Source of the DNA: Roseibium sp. HPY-6
Lineage (GTDB): Bacteria; Pseudomonadota; Alphaproteobacteria; Rhizobiales; Stappiaceae
Assembly: GCF_040530035.1 (NCBI RefSeq)
Contig: NZ_JBEWCD010000002.1
Location: forward strand, 1,426,001-1,490,000
Reading direction: 5' to 3'
Length of the DNA stretch: 64,000 nucleotides
Within the stretch, counting starts at the first letter, position 1; each line of letters starts with the position of its first letter. Positions 54,141 to 63,502 of the stretch are shown piece by piece. Position numbers and translations under genes: made by a program. The notes beneath the pieces were generated by a model. It searched no databases. It was given only the letters and a program-made list of their open reading frames with translations, and had not been told where the DNA came from.

Positions 54141-54887
54141 GTGTCGCTAAGTAGCTCAACTTTATTGATTTTCCTGTTTTTGATACCTGGACTGATGTTC
54201 AGGTATTCTCTTTTTCAAGGATCGATTGTAAAGCGCCCCTTCGGGGCCGTGAACGTTGTCTTTTCCACGGTTTCAATACTGATCTATTCCGCAGGAATAT
54301 TGGTTTCTTTTGTGGTGGTTCTGAAGGTGCTGATTTTGAGCATGAACCTAGTATATCCATACAAGTTTCCAATAGAATTTATCGATGATGAAGGAAAATT
54401 CTTTCTGATTTACGACGCAATCAGATACAGCTTGATCAACTTTATTTTCGAATTTCCGGAAAAGGCAGTTATTACCTTTTTGGCTATTTGTATCTGGGCG
54501 CTTGTCTTGTCTGAGATGGTCAAAACAATAGCGATGAGGGTAATGGTGATCGGGCGTCTGATGTACGGCCCGCTCGCACCGCTTATGTCTCGAGAGCAAA
54601 ATAGAACCGGCATTTTCACCTGTTTCGTCCTGACGAAAATCGCAGATGGCAACAAGCGGATCATGTATGCCGGATATCCGGAAGAAGTCAGTCTCAAGGG
54701 GGCGAGCACGATAGATCACATCGTCATTCGCGAGCCGATCAAGTTCTACCTGAGGCTTGGCAGGGATCGGCCCCTGTCGACGCTGGCAACGTCGCAGCCT
54801 GTGTCTACGGCTACGTCAAGCAGCTACATTTATCTCTCCGGAGACGAGATCGAGAACGTCCACTTCGAAGGCTTTTATCTGAGCTGA
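54141..54887 (+). CDS. Membrane protein of unknown function (248 aa)
   Basis: Not recognised. Three hydrophobic segments are clear (about 5-20, 40-68 and 107-135), followed by a soluble C-terminal domain of about 100 residues rich in beta strands (GIFTCFVLTKIADGNKRIMY, IYLSGDEIENVHFEGFYLS given in part). The gene and its small partner are more AT-rich than neighbours. GTG start at 54141. Organisation resembles small membrane-plus-regulator accessory pairs, but no function is assigned. Confidence 0.8.
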   Translation: MSLSSSTLLIFLFLIPGLMFRYSLFQGSIVKRPFGAVNVVFSTVSILIYSAGILVSFVVVLKVLILSMNLVYPYKFPIEFIDDEGKFFLIYDAIRYSLINFIFEFPEKAVITFLAICIWALVLSEMVKTIAMRVMVIGRLMYGPLAPLMSREQNRTGIFTCFVLTKIADGNKRIMYAGYPEEVSLKGASTIDHIVIREPIKFYLRLGRDRPLSTLATSQPVSTATSSSYIYLSGDEIENVHFEGFYLS

Positions 54888-54911
54888 CTTCGACAGGCTG
54901 ACAGGTTTCGT

Positions 54912-55523
54912 CTAGTGCCTGTCCAGTGATTTGACACCGATCATCACGCGTGCGACTGCCGAGACGAAGCAGACCGCGGCAAAGGCCCAGGCAAGCAAGG
55001 CAAACCATGACGGGAATAGGGCCATGAGCAGAAACAAGGCAATTGTTTCAGTGCCTTCCGCCAGTCCACCCAGATAATAGAGAGATTTCGCACCCTGTTT
55101 GTCGGTTGAAAGACCGCGTCGTTCCGCCATGATCGCAAAGGCAAGGAACGCGGATCCGTTGGCGTAGAAACTGCAAAGCAGCGCCGCAGCGGGCAGGGCA
55201 TTGGCGGCGGGATCTTGGATTGCAAATGCCAGAGGGATAGCCCCATAGAAGAAGAAATCCAGAGTGATATCCAGGTAGCCGCCAAGATCGGTTTTTTGCG
55301 TCGCACGGGCCAGAGCACCGTCGAGCCCGTCGGCAAGGCGGTTCAGAGCGATCAGAACGAAACCGAGAAGAAAAAATCCTGAAGCGATCGCGACAGCCGC
55401 CCCGATGCCGATCGCAAAGCCGAAAAGCGTGACGGCATTCGGGCTGACCCCGGCTCTGGCAAGAAGGTGCCCCACCCGATTGAGCGGTGGGTCGATCAGA
55501 GGTCGTATGCGGGCGTCGAACAC
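54912..55523 (-). CDS. CDP-alcohol phosphatidyltransferase family protein
   Basis: 203 residues with about six membrane helices. The CDP-alcohol motif is present as DGLDGALAR...GGYLD...D (Asp 65, 68, 85 and 89 by my count), with one residue less than the common spacing between AR and G. It transfers a phosphatidyl or similar group to an alcohol. The acceptor cannot be read. The N-terminus MFDARIRPLIDPPLNR is typical of a group in Rhizobiales. Confidence 0.85.
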   Translation of the reverse strand: MFDARIRPLIDPPLNRVGHLLARAGVSPNAVTLFGFAIGIGAAVAIASGFFLLGFVLIALNRLADGLDGALARATQKTDLGGYLDITLDFFFYGAIPLAFAIQDPAANALPAAALLCSFYANGSAFLAFAIMAERRGLSTDKQGAKSLYYLGGLAEGTETIALFLLMALFPSWFALLAWAFAAVCFVSAVARVMIGVKSLDRH

Positions 55524-55671
55524 GGTATTGGACCTGGTTTGGGGAAAATCAGCGGCCTACATGCAAAATCCTTCCAGATTTCACAAGTAAGACTCTTTCA
55601 CGCTTATGTCATTCGCCCTATAAGCGCTTCCTGAAGTTGCGGATCACCGCCCCTGGATTGAAGGAACTACC

Positions 55672-56073
55672 GTGTCAGGCAGCTACAGCGCCACAACGCA
55701 AGGGATCGAAGTCTCGGTCGAACCGTTTTATCTGGACGATGAATCGAAACCGGAAGAAAGCGAGTTCATCTGGGCGTATATGGTGGAGATCCATAATGGC
55801 GGCTCGGAACCGGTTCAGTTGAAAACCAGGTACTGGCAGATCACCGATGCTCTCGGCCGCCAGGAAGAGGTTTCCGGCGACGGTGTCGTCGGCGAGCAGC
55901 CGGTGATCGAACCGGGCGAAACCTACGAATATTCATCGCATTGCCCGCTGTCGACCGACAGCGGCATCATGGCGGGTTCCTACGCGATGGAGCGGCCCGA
56001 CGGATCGCGGTTTGATGTTGCCATCCCTGCGTTTTCACTTGATCTGCCGGACGCCATCCGCAGCCTGAACTGA
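55672..56073 (+). CDS. apaG: ApaG domain protein
   Basis: 133-residue beta-sandwich protein of the ApaG family (IEVSVEPFYLDDES, YMVEIHNGGSEPVQL, RYWQITDALG, YSSHCPLSTDSGIMAGSY). Associated with cobalt/magnesium tolerance and Ap4A in enterics; its function in Alphaproteobacteria is unclear. GTG start at 55672. The next reading frame, a LuxR-type HTH, is in phase after its TGA. Confidence 0.93.
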   Translation: MSGSYSATTQGIEVSVEPFYLDDESKPEESEFIWAYMVEIHNGGSEPVQLKTRYWQITDALGRQEEVSGDGVVGEQPVIEPGETYEYSSHCPLSTDSGIMAGSYAMERPDGSRFDVAIPAFSLDLPDAIRSLN

Positions 56074-56127
56074 GTATTCCGCCGCGACCAATGCCAAAGG
56101 GATGGGCCGGAACGCAAACAACAGGGA

Positions 56128-56343
56128 TTGAACGAAGCATTTCAGCTCACATTGCGCGAACGCGAAGTGCTTGGTCAGTTGATCCACGCAGAAACAAACA
56201 GGGACACCGCGCGTTTGCTGTCTATTTCAGCAAAGACGGTCGGCCGAAAGCTGGAAAACAGCTACCGCAAGCTGGGCGTCCCATCCTGGGCTGCGCCTGC
56301 CATCAAGTCGCTGAGATCCGGCATCGCCGGATCCCGCGACTGA
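56128..56343 (+). CDS. Orphan LuxR-type helix-turn-helix protein
   Basis: 71 residues made almost only of a GerE/LuxR DNA-binding domain: LTLREREVLGQLIHA, then RLLSISAKTVGRKLENSYRKLG. It has no receiver or ligand domain. The start is doubtful (TTG at 56128 with GGGA immediately before). It is in the same frame as apaG, 54 bases after its stop, so it could be a decayed regulator remnant or a readthrough product. Confidence 0.55.
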   Translation: MNEAFQLTLREREVLGQLIHAETNRDTARLLSISAKTVGRKLENSYRKLGVPSWAAPAIKSLRSGIAGSRD

Positions 56344-56349
56344 TCCTGC

Positions 56350-56769
56350 TCAAACGGTGCGGTGCCGCGCGATGGCGCCGCGCTCGATGGCGGCCACGGT
56401 GAGCTTGTCGAGGCGGAACCGGTCGCGCAGCATCTGAAGAATGCGCAGTTCTTCCTGTTCGACGTGAAGGTCTGCCGCAGCGACCTCAACGGCGAGGGCA
56501 TAGGCCGTGTCGTAGAGCTTCGGCGGCAAGACGTCGCCGACGAGTTCCAGCACCAGCGACAGGCCGTTTTCTTCCTGAAGAATGTCGCCGCAGCGCTGCG
56601 CGGCGGGGATGATCCGGTTGCCGTCATATTCGCCGAACACCGGCAACATCTTGATCATGTCACCGATCGTGGCCAGTTCCTTATCTGTCATCGCGTTGTC
56701 TGAGGCAGACACAATCACCATCACGTAGATGAGGGCTTCCTGAACGCTGATCGGTTCATTGCTAGACAC
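56350..56769 (-). CDS. TerB family protein
   Basis: 139 residues with the all-helical TerB fold (ALIYVMVIVSASDNAMTDKELATIG, AADLHVEQEELRILQ given in part). Conserved acidic residues may bind metal. No other ter genes are nearby, so tellurite resistance should not be assumed. GTG start with GGAG upstream. Confidence 0.87.
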   Translation of the reverse strand: MSSNEPISVQEALIYVMVIVSASDNAMTDKELATIGDMIKMLPVFGEYDGNRIIPAAQRCGDILQEENGLSLVLELVGDVLPPKLYDTAYALAVEVAAADLHVEQEELRILQMLRDRFRLDKLTVAAIERGAIARHRTV

Positions 56770-56964
56770 TATTCATTCTCCACTGCGCCGGTTAAAGGGC
56801 AAATCGAAGACACGATGTATAGGGTTGGCGGGAAAGCTTCAAGTCAACGAAATGCGACATTTGATTGACTGTTGGCCTGCGCTTTTCTAGTGTCGCGCCG
56901 CAACATGAGGCCCTTTGGCAATTTTGCCGCCGCAAATTGCACTGTTTCCATCCAAATCAACAGA

Positions 56965-58635
56965 ATGAAACCCGAAATGACCGACCAATCCCTGCCTTTG
57001 CTTGACCTTTCGCAAGATTTTGTCGAGGCGGCCACGAAATCGAAAGCCTGGCCGTTCGAAGAAGCACGCAAACTGGTCAAACGCATCGGCAAGAGGGATC
57101 CGGAAAAACCGGTTCTGTTTGAAACCGGCTACGGTCCATCCGGATTGCCGCATATCGGAACGTTTGGGGAAGTCCTGCGCACCACCATGGTGCGCACAGC
57201 CTTCCGGCTGCTGACCGAAGACAAGATCCCGACGCGGTTGCTGTGCTTTTCCGACGATATGGACGGGATGCGCAAGATCCCGGAAAACGTGCCGGATCGC
57301 GCCGCGCTTGAACCTTATCTCCAATTGCCGCTTAGCGCCGTCCCAAATCCTTTTGGCGGCGATTACGAGAGCTTTGCCGCGCACAACAACGCGATGCTCC
57401 GCCGGTTCCTGGATACATTCGGCTTTGACTACGAGTTCGCGAGCGCAACGGAATACTACAAGTCCGGCAAGTTCGATGAGGTTCTGATCCGGGCAACGGA
57501 AAAGTATCAGAAGATCATGGACGTGATGCTGCCGACCCTTGGCGAAGAGCGTCAGGCGACCTATTCGCCCTTCCTGCCGATTTCACCGTCGTCGGGCCGT
57601 GTGCTCTATGTGCCGATGAAAGAGGTCAATCCGGCGGACGGTACGGTCACGTTTGACGACGAAACCGGCGAAGAGATCACCTTGTCCGTCACCGGCGGCA
57701 ATGTGAAGCTGCAATGGAAGCCGGACTTCGGCATGCGCTGGGCGGCCCTTGACGTCGACTTCGAGATGTTCGGCAAGGATCACCAGACGAATGCACCGAT
57801 CTACGACAAGATCTGCAACATTCTGGGCGGCAAGGCACCGGAACATTTCGTCTATGAGCTGTTCCTGGATGAAAAGGGCGAGAAGATTTCCAAGTCGAAG
57901 GGCAACGGTTTGACCATCGATGAATGGCTGACCTATGCCTCGCCGGAAAGCCTTGCGCTTTACAATTTCCAGAAGCCCAAGACGGCCAAGAAGCTCTACT
58001 TCGACGTCATCCCGAAGGCGGTCGACGAGTACTACACCTTCGTCCAGAAATACGGGCAAATGCCGGTGGAGCAGAAACTGCAGAACCCGGCCTGGCATAT
58101 TCATTCCGGAAACATTCCAGCGATCGATATGCCGGTTCCGTTCGCGATGCTTTTGAACCTTGTCTCGGCGTCCAACGCGGACAACAAGGAGGTGCTGTGG
58201 GCTTTCATCTCCCGCTATGCGCCGGGCGTGACCGCGGCAACGCATCCCGAGCTGGATGCGCTGGTTGGGTATGCCATCCGCTACTTTGAGGATTTTGTCA
58301 GGCCGACGAAGTCATTCAAAGCGCCTGATGAGGTTGAGCGGACCGCTCTTGAGCAATTGGACGCCAAACTGGCGGAGCTGCCGGATGATGCCGACGGTGC
58401 TGCCATTCAGGACGCCGTCCTCGATGTAGCGCGGGCGATCGAACGGTATCAGGATCCGAACAAAAAGGGTCCCGATGGCGGGCCAGGCGTATCCGTCGCC
58501 TGGTTCTCAGCGCTTTATCAGCTGCTGCTTGGGCAGGAAAAAGGGCCGCGTTTCGGCTCCTTTGTCGCGCTCTATGGTATCGCGGAAACCCGAGAGATGA
58601 TCCGCAAGGCGCTCGCCGGCGAATTGTCGGCTTAA
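56965..58635 (+). CDS. lysK: Lysyl-tRNA synthetase, class I
   Basis: Charges tRNA-Lys. About 556 residues. Class I signatures are the HIGH-like [11 protein letters not shown] and the KMSKS-like EKISKSKGN, proving the class I rather than class II enzyme, as usual in Alphaproteobacteria. ATG 56965 is used; ATG 56977 is an equally plausible start. Downstream it meets the VWA gene with a terminator for that gene in between. Confidence 0.96.
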   Translation: MKPEMTDQSLPLLDLSQDFVEAATKSKAWPFEEARKLVKRIGKRDPEKPVLFETGYGPSGLPHIGTFGEVLRTTMVRTAFRLLTEDKIPTRLLCFSDDMDGMRKIPENVPDRAALEPYLQLPLSAVPNPFGGDYESFAAHNNAMLRRFLDTFGFDYEFASATEYYKSGKFDEVLIRATEKYQKIMDVMLPTLGEERQATYSPFLPISPSSGRVLYVPMKEVNPADGTVTFDDETGEEITLSVTGGNVKLQWKPDFGMRWAALDVDFEMFGKDHQTNAPIYDKICNILGGKAPEHFVYELFLDEKGEKISKSKGNGLTIDEWLTYASPESLALYNFQKPKTAKKLYFDVIPKAVDEYYTFVQKYGQMPVEQKLQNPAWHIHSGNIPAIDMPVPFAMLLNLVSASNADNKEVLWAFISRYAPGVTAATHPELDALVGYAIRYFEDFVRPTKSFKAPDEVERTALEQLDAKLAELPDDADGAAIQDAVLDVARAIERYQDPNKKGPDGGPGVSVAWFSALYQLLLGQEKGPRFGSFVALYGIAETREMIRKALAGELSA

Positions 58636-58655
58636 CGGCCGACCGATGGAATTGG

Positions 58656-58681
58656 AAAAAGGCGGAGACGTGGTCTCCGCC
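58656..58681 (-). terminator. Intrinsic terminator of the VWA gene
   Basis: On the minus strand, stem GGCGGAGAC/GTCTCCGCC with a 3-base loop is followed by TTTTT, 5 bases after the VWA stop. Confidence 0.85.
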
Positions 58682-58686
58682 GACTT

Positions 58687-60774
58687 TCAGTTCTCAGCAA
58701 AGTCGGCAAGCTGCAAAAGTGATAAGAACTCGGCTCTGTATCCTAGCCTGTCGTCTCCGGCATGAGTTCGCGCCATTTCTGCCATCTCGCCCAACGTCCA
58801 GGCGCCCAGATAGCTGGATCCTTGCAGGTGCTGTGCAAAACCGGCAACAGCCGCCGCAAAGAGCGTTTCACTTTCCGGGATCTCAGACGTGGAGAATTTG
58901 ACAGGTGTGCTGATCAGGCGGCTTTTGGTTTCGCCGGGGAGCTTGTAGCGGAGCTTAACGAAAGCCACTTCGTCGGCAAATTCATCGCTAACAGCGGTGG
59001 CGGGTATTGTTTCGCTTACCTGATATCGCAAATCATCAAGACGCATTGCAGGAGATCCGACCGGGGTGACCTCATAAAGCGCCGTGACGGTGTGTCCCGC
59101 ACCGATATCACCGGCGTCTACTTTGTCGTTATTGAAATCCTCGCGTTGCAGCGCGCGCGTCTCATACCCGATCAATCTGTATTCGGCGATGGTTGCGGGA
59201 TTGAATTCAACCTGGATCTTTACATCGCTCGCAATCGTCATGAGGGATCCGACAACGCTTTCAACAAGCACTTTTCGAGCCTCTGCAAGCGTATCGATAT
59301 AGGCCGCAAACCCGTTGCCGTTCTGCGCCAGCGTTTGCATAAGGGCATCGTTGTAGTTTCCGCGCCCAAAGCCCAGCACTGAAAGTCCGATACCATTGTT
59401 ACTCTGATTTTTGATGTAGTCCTTCAAAGCACTGACACTGGAAAGGCCGACATTGAAATCGCCGTCTGTCGCCAGGAGGATACGCGCGTTGCCTCCGTTT
59501 TCCCGCATACTGTCCGCAAGAGCATAAGCCTCCTGCAGACCGGCATGTCCCGCGGTGCCTCCGCCAGGCCAGAGCGAATTGACAGCATCTGCAATTGATA
59601 TCTTGTCCGAAGCTGGTGTCGGCTCAAGCGCCACTCGGGCGTGCCCTGCATAAGTCACGATGGCAATCGTATCTTCCTCCCGCAAGGTTGCGAGCAGCAA
59701 CCGAAAGGCCTGCTTGAGGAGCGGCAGCTTGTCGGGCCGGTTCATCGATCCGGACGTATCGATCAGAAACACGAGATGCTGCGGCGGCAGATCCGCAAGG
59801 GGTATCTTGTAACCCTGCAATCCGATCTGAAGCAGCTTGGTGTCCGCATTCCAGGGCGTGTCGATCATCGAAACATTTGTCGAAAACGGAACTTCTGGCG
59901 AGTCTGGAAGCGGGTAGTCGTAACTGAAGTAATTGATCAATTCTTCGGGTCTGACGGCTTGCGGATGCGGACGCGCGCCGTTGACGAGATTGTTCCTCAC
60001 AAAAGAGTAGGAGGCGGTGTCGACATCGATTGAATAAGTCGATACCGGCGCGCTCGCAACCTTGTTAACAGTGCCACCGATCGCCTGCGGAAACCGCTCG
60101 CGGCTTAAGTCATGCGGCATCGCTGCGGCAGACTGCCGACGGGCCACATCAGCTTGTTTCCTTAACCTGTCAGAGCTTGGTGGCGCGAAAGCGGAGGAAG
60201 AAGCGGTCAGCCCCTGAGAGCTTACCCCGTCGAGCGACCCGGCTCCCAATCTGACTTGAGCTTGGCGTTCACGCGCTTCATTTGCGGCCTTGGCCGTCGG
60301 AACACCAAGATGCGACGTGTAAACCTGCCTTTGATCGGTGGATGCCGGCCTTGATGGCTCAGATTGCGCGAGCTGTCTGTGTTGCCGCGTTCGTGAAAAC
60401 CGATCAGTCCAGTCGATCTCTTGTGCGAAAGGTTTCGAACCGGGAACGGCCGTTACAACCTCGGTGTCAGTACGAGCCTGATCAACGGCCGCTGCTTCGG
60501 AAACAGCCTCAGATTTATCCGGCATCGCTGCTGAGCCCGCAGCGGATTGGATCTTCTCCGTTTTGGGGGCTGCCAGACGTGATGCCTTTTCAGGAGGGTG
60601 AGCCTGACTTGAAGCCGGAGATCCGCGGTCATCCGGCTTTGCAAAGCCCTTTGCAAGATCAGGAGCATCCGACCCGCTTCCGTTCTCTTTATTGAACACA
60701 AAGACTGCAATAAAGACGGCAATGCAAACTACGGAAACAACAGAAACTAACTTTCCAATTTGTCTGATAGACAT
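58687..60774 (-). CDS. YfbK-like von Willebrand factor A protein, membrane-anchored
   Basis: 695 residues. One N-terminal membrane helix (about 10-28), a long low-complexity Ala/Ser/Pro-rich linker (about 35-215), a YfbK N-terminal domain (VSTYSIDVDTASYSFVRNNL) and a VWA domain with the MIDAS motif DTSGSMNRPDK, then a C-terminal domain. Likely faces the periplasm and mediates protein contacts. The function of the family is not firmly known. No MoxR ATPase is adjacent. Confidence 0.9.
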   Translation of the reverse strand: MSIRQIGKLVSVVSVVCIAVFIAVFVFNKENGSGSDAPDLAKGFAKPDDRGSPASSQAHPPEKASRLAAPKTEKIQSAAGSAAMPDKSEAVSEAAAVDQARTDTEVVTAVPGSKPFAQEIDWTDRFSRTRQHRQLAQSEPSRPASTDQRQVYTSHLGVPTAKAANEARERQAQVRLGAGSLDGVSSQGLTASSSAFAPPSSDRLRKQADVARRQSAAAMPHDLSRERFPQAIGGTVNKVASAPVSTYSIDVDTASYSFVRNNLVNGARPHPQAVRPEELINYFSYDYPLPDSPEVPFSTNVSMIDTPWNADTKLLQIGLQGYKIPLADLPPQHLVFLIDTSGSMNRPDKLPLLKQAFRLLLATLREEDTIAIVTYAGHARVALEPTPASDKISIADAVNSLWPGGGTAGHAGLQEAYALADSMRENGGNARILLATDGDFNVGLSSVSALKDYIKNQSNNGIGLSVLGFGRGNYNDALMQTLAQNGNGFAAYIDTLAEARKVLVESVVGSLMTIASDVKIQVEFNPATIAEYRLIGYETRALQREDFNNDKVDAGDIGAGHTVTALYEVTPVGSPAMRLDDLRYQVSETIPATAVSDEFADEVAFVKLRYKLPGETKSRLISTPVKFSTSEIPESETLFAAAVAGFAQHLQGSSYLGAWTLGEMAEMARTHAGDDRLGYRAEFLSLLQLADFAEN

Positions 60775-60934
60775 GATGAGCCCCTATGTCGCGTGTCAGA
60801 CCCCACAACTCGTTGTGGGCAAAAAGACAACCTATAGGAGAGTGTAAGAAATCGCTGATTTTGTGAGTAAATTGGGAAGGAATTCGGACAATATTCCGGC
60901 ACAATTATGACTGGTTTTTGTGGTGGTTTGCCAC

Positions 60935-61840
60935 TTATTGCTGTGGTGCTTCTGCCGCCCTGTCCGGTTCAAATCCGAAGAACTCCTGGGCCGGTTGGTC
61001 CGTATCTGCGCTTTGGCTCCATTCGACGACCTCCGGTTCCAGTTCTTCAAGACCCGGCAGCGGAGCGTCGGGATCGGCTTCCCAGGCTGTCTTGGGCGCT
61101 GCGAATTGCCATTCATCCTGCCATTGGCCAAGCTTGCGCTGTTGTGCCAGAAGGGCAAAATCCTGATAGCCCTCCGGGGCGTCCGCGGTCGGTGTCGCCC
61201 AACCATAGCGCACCAGACGGGTGCTCAAGTCGATTTTGCCGCGCTTGCAGGAAGCCACGATCTGGTTTGGCCCGGTTTCCGCAAGCTTCTCGCAGGTGAT
61301 CTTGTACTGCCGGATGAGGCCGCGAAGAAACGTCCTTGCCCGCGTTCCGCAGGGCCAGGCACCGCCCTGTTCGGCAACGCAGGTTTCGTCGATCTTCAAT
61401 GGTTCGATATGGGCAAGTGTAACGACCAGTTTCTTGGACTTGATCCGTCCGCCATCCAGCACCTGAACGCGCCTGAGTTCCAGCGGCCCGTCCGGAACGG
61501 GGTCAACCGGTGGATTCATCAGCTCCTGAAAGCGCTCGGATGGCTCGACACGCTTCAGATCGCCACTGACCTCGGGGGCTGAAACACCGTCGGGTGACAC
61601 ATTGCGAATATCGACTGGAAGAGGCGCGTTGGCTTCATCAGTTTTTGCCGATGGTTGTTCCTCGGCGGCGCTTTCTTCTGGACGTGACGAAGGAACCTGT
61701 TCTTCGCTGATGCTCGGCCGGAGCGTTCCGGCGATTTGCCGCTCCGGAATCTCCGGCGGTTCTGCCAGCAACAGCCAGGCGACCAGACCGCCCGCAACGG
61801 TCAGCAAAAGTACAGGCACCAGGAAAGGCCGAAGCTTCAT
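60935..61840 (-). CDS. Membrane-anchored thermonuclease (SNase)-like protein
   Basis: 301 residues. N-terminal membrane helix (about 5-26), an acidic Pro-rich linker, then an SNase-like domain from about 120 (VLDGGRIKSKKLVVTLAHIEP, RGLIRQYKITCEK) and a Glu/Asp-rich tail. Canonical catalytic Arg/Glu residues are not clearly kept, so nuclease activity is uncertain. It lies near the VWA gene, same direction. Confidence 0.78.
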   Translation of the reverse strand: MKLRPFLVPVLLLTVAGGLVAWLLLAEPPEIPERQIAGTLRPSISEEQVPSSRPEESAAEEQPSAKTDEANAPLPVDIRNVSPDGVSAPEVSGDLKRVEPSERFQELMNPPVDPVPDGPLELRRVQVLDGGRIKSKKLVVTLAHIEPLKIDETCVAEQGGAWPCGTRARTFLRGLIRQYKITCEKLAETGPNQIVASCKRGKIDLSTRLVRYGWATPTADAPEGYQDFALLAQQRKLGQWQDEWQFAAPKTAWEADPDAPLPGLEELEPEVVEWSQSADTDQPAQEFFGFEPDRAAEAPQQ

Positions 61841-61891
61841 CGCGAGTCACTTAGTTGCTGCTGTATCGTGATCATAAGGTCCGAACACTAA

Positions 61892-61916
61892 AATACCGAG
61901 AAATTAAAACGGTATT
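61892..61916. promoter_or_regulatory. Inverted repeat in SNase/DUF952 divergent region
   Basis: AATACCG/CGGTATT with an 11-base AT-rich loop between two divergent genes. Possible operator; low certainty. Confidence 0.3.
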
Positions 61917-62066
61917 ATTTTGCATTTTCCCGGTCGAATTGCCATTCATCGGGAAAGTCCGTTTCTCCGGCTTGTTTGATGGCAGACCTGTCAGTAGTGT
62001 CCGCGCAATTTGAGGAAGCCACGTGTTGAGGCGACCGATGGCGCAAAGTGACGGAAACAGGAAGAA

Positions 62067-62411
62067 ATGACGCTGATTTTCAAGATCGTCCCGAAGTCGA
62101 TGTGGCAGGAAGCGGTAGTGGCGAATGTCTTCACAGGTGCTCCGGTTGACCTTGCTGACGGATTTATCCACTTCTCGACCGCCGAACAGGTTCGCGAAAC
62201 GGCTGCCAAACACTTCAGCGGCCAAAAGGATCTTCTGCTAGCGGCATTTGAAGCGGACAGATTTGCAGATGCGTTGAAATGGGAACCCTCCAGAGGCGGG
62301 GCATTGTTTCCGCACCTTTATGCCACCCTGGATCCTGCAACAGCCTTATGGGTCAAGGAGCTGCCAGTGTCTTCTAAAGGAGCGCACGTTTTCCCGGAGC
62401 TTGGCGAATGA
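62067..62411 (+). CDS. DUF952 family protein
   Basis: 114 residues matching the DUF952 family (GAPVDLADGFIHFSTAEQVRETAAKHF in pattern, with LKWEPSRGGALFPHLYATL). Function unknown; the fold is related to glutathione S-transferase-neighbour enzymes in some annotations, which I cannot confirm. AGGAAG ribosome site. It overlaps pyrD by four bases and is coupled to it. Confidence 0.9.
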   Translation: MTLIFKIVPKSMWQEAVVANVFTGAPVDLADGFIHFSTAEQVRETAAKHFSGQKDLLLAAFEADRFADALKWEPSRGGALFPHLYATLDPATALWVKELPVSSKGAHVFPELGE

Positions 62412-63502
62412 CGGCAGGCTGGCTGGAAAGTCTCACGCTCAAGGGACTTCAAGCCCTTGAAGCGGAAACGGCTCATCGCGTCACGGTTCTTGCCATGAAA
62501 TCCGGTCTCTTGTCCCGCGCTTCCGGGACGCCGGACCCCCGACTGGCGGTGCAGTTTTGGGATTTGCACTTTCCCAATCCCCTCGGGATAGCTGCCGGTT
62601 TCGACAAGAATGCCGAGGTGCCCGATGCCTTGCTGAAACTCGGTTTTGGGTTTACGGAAGTCGGGTCGGTCACGCCAAAGGCGCAACCCGGAAATCCGCG
62701 TCCGCGTGTCTTTCGGTTGCCCGCCGATGAAGGCGTCATAAACCGTTACGGCTTCAACAATGACGGCCACGATGCCATTCGCAAACGGCTGCTTTCCAGG
62801 AAAAAAGCGGGCGGTATCGTCGGTATCAATGTCGGTGCGAACAAGGACGCGACAGATCGCATTGCCGACTATGTGAGCGGCATAACGGAATTTGCCGATC
62901 TGGCCTCGTTTTTTACGGTGAATATCTCCTCTCCCAACACACCCGGCTTGAGGGATCTCCAGGCGCGCTCAGCGCTTGCCGAACTCCTTGAAGGCGTCTC
63001 CAATGCACGCCGCGAATGTGCGGACAGAACTGGCCGTAGGGTTCCGCTGCTCCTCAAGATTGCTCCCGACATTGTCGAGGAGGATCTGAAGGACATTGTC
63101 GAGGAGGTGCTTGAAAACGCCATCGACGGTTTGATCGTTTCCAACACCACCGTGGACAGGGACGGACTGAGCCGCTCGGGGCCGTACCAGGCGCTCGGTG
63201 GCCTGTCCGGAAAACCGCTTTTCAGAAAGTCGACAATCGTTCTTGCAAAGGCACGCAGGCTGGCCGGACCGGGTTTGCCGATCATCGGGGTCGGCGGCAT
63301 CGACAGTGCCGAGACCGCCTGGAGCAAGATCACGGCCGGAGCAGATCTTCTCCAGCTCTATTCCTCGTTGGTTTTCAAAGGCCCGTCGCTGATTGGTGAA
63401 ATTCTCTCAGGCCTTTCCGCCAAACTCGATCAGCACGGGCTGACGTCCCTGCGCGAGGCGCGGGACCGGGAGATGGAGTCCTGGGCATCTGAAGCCCATT
63501 AG
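62408..63502 (+). CDS. pyrD: Dihydroorotate dehydrogenase (quinone) PyrD
   Basis: Class 2, membrane-associated flavoenzyme of pyrimidine biosynthesis, 364 residues. Family patterns seen: NPLGIAAGFDKNAE, GSVTPKAQPGNPRPRVFRLP, NRYGFNNDG, NVGANK, NISSPNTPGLR (with catalytic Ser), LKIAPD, SNTTVDR, GVGGIDSAETAWSKI. The class 2 N-terminal helix is present. Tail-to-tail overlap with the next gene (4 bases). Confidence 0.95.
   Translation: MTAGWLESLTLKGLQALEAETAHRVTVLAMKSGLLSRASGTPDPRLAVQFWDLHFPNPLGIAAGFDKNAEVPDALLKLGFGFTEVGSVTPKAQPGNPRPRVFRLPADEGVINRYGFNNDGHDAIRKRLLSRKKAGGIVGINVGANKDATDRIADYVSGITEFADLASFFTVNISSPNTPGLRDLQARSALAELLEGVSNARRECADRTGRRVPLLLKIAPDIVEEDLKDIVEEVLENAIDGLIVSNTTVDRDGLSRSGPYQALGGLSGKPLFRKSTIVLAKARRLAGPGLPIIGVGGIDSAETAWSKITAGADLLQLYSSLVFKGPSLIGEILSGLSAKLDQHGLTSLREARDREMESWASEAH

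Noticed and set aside
56350..56769. Tellurite-resistance operon
   Set aside because: Only a lone TerB-fold protein is present; no terC, terD or terE genes.
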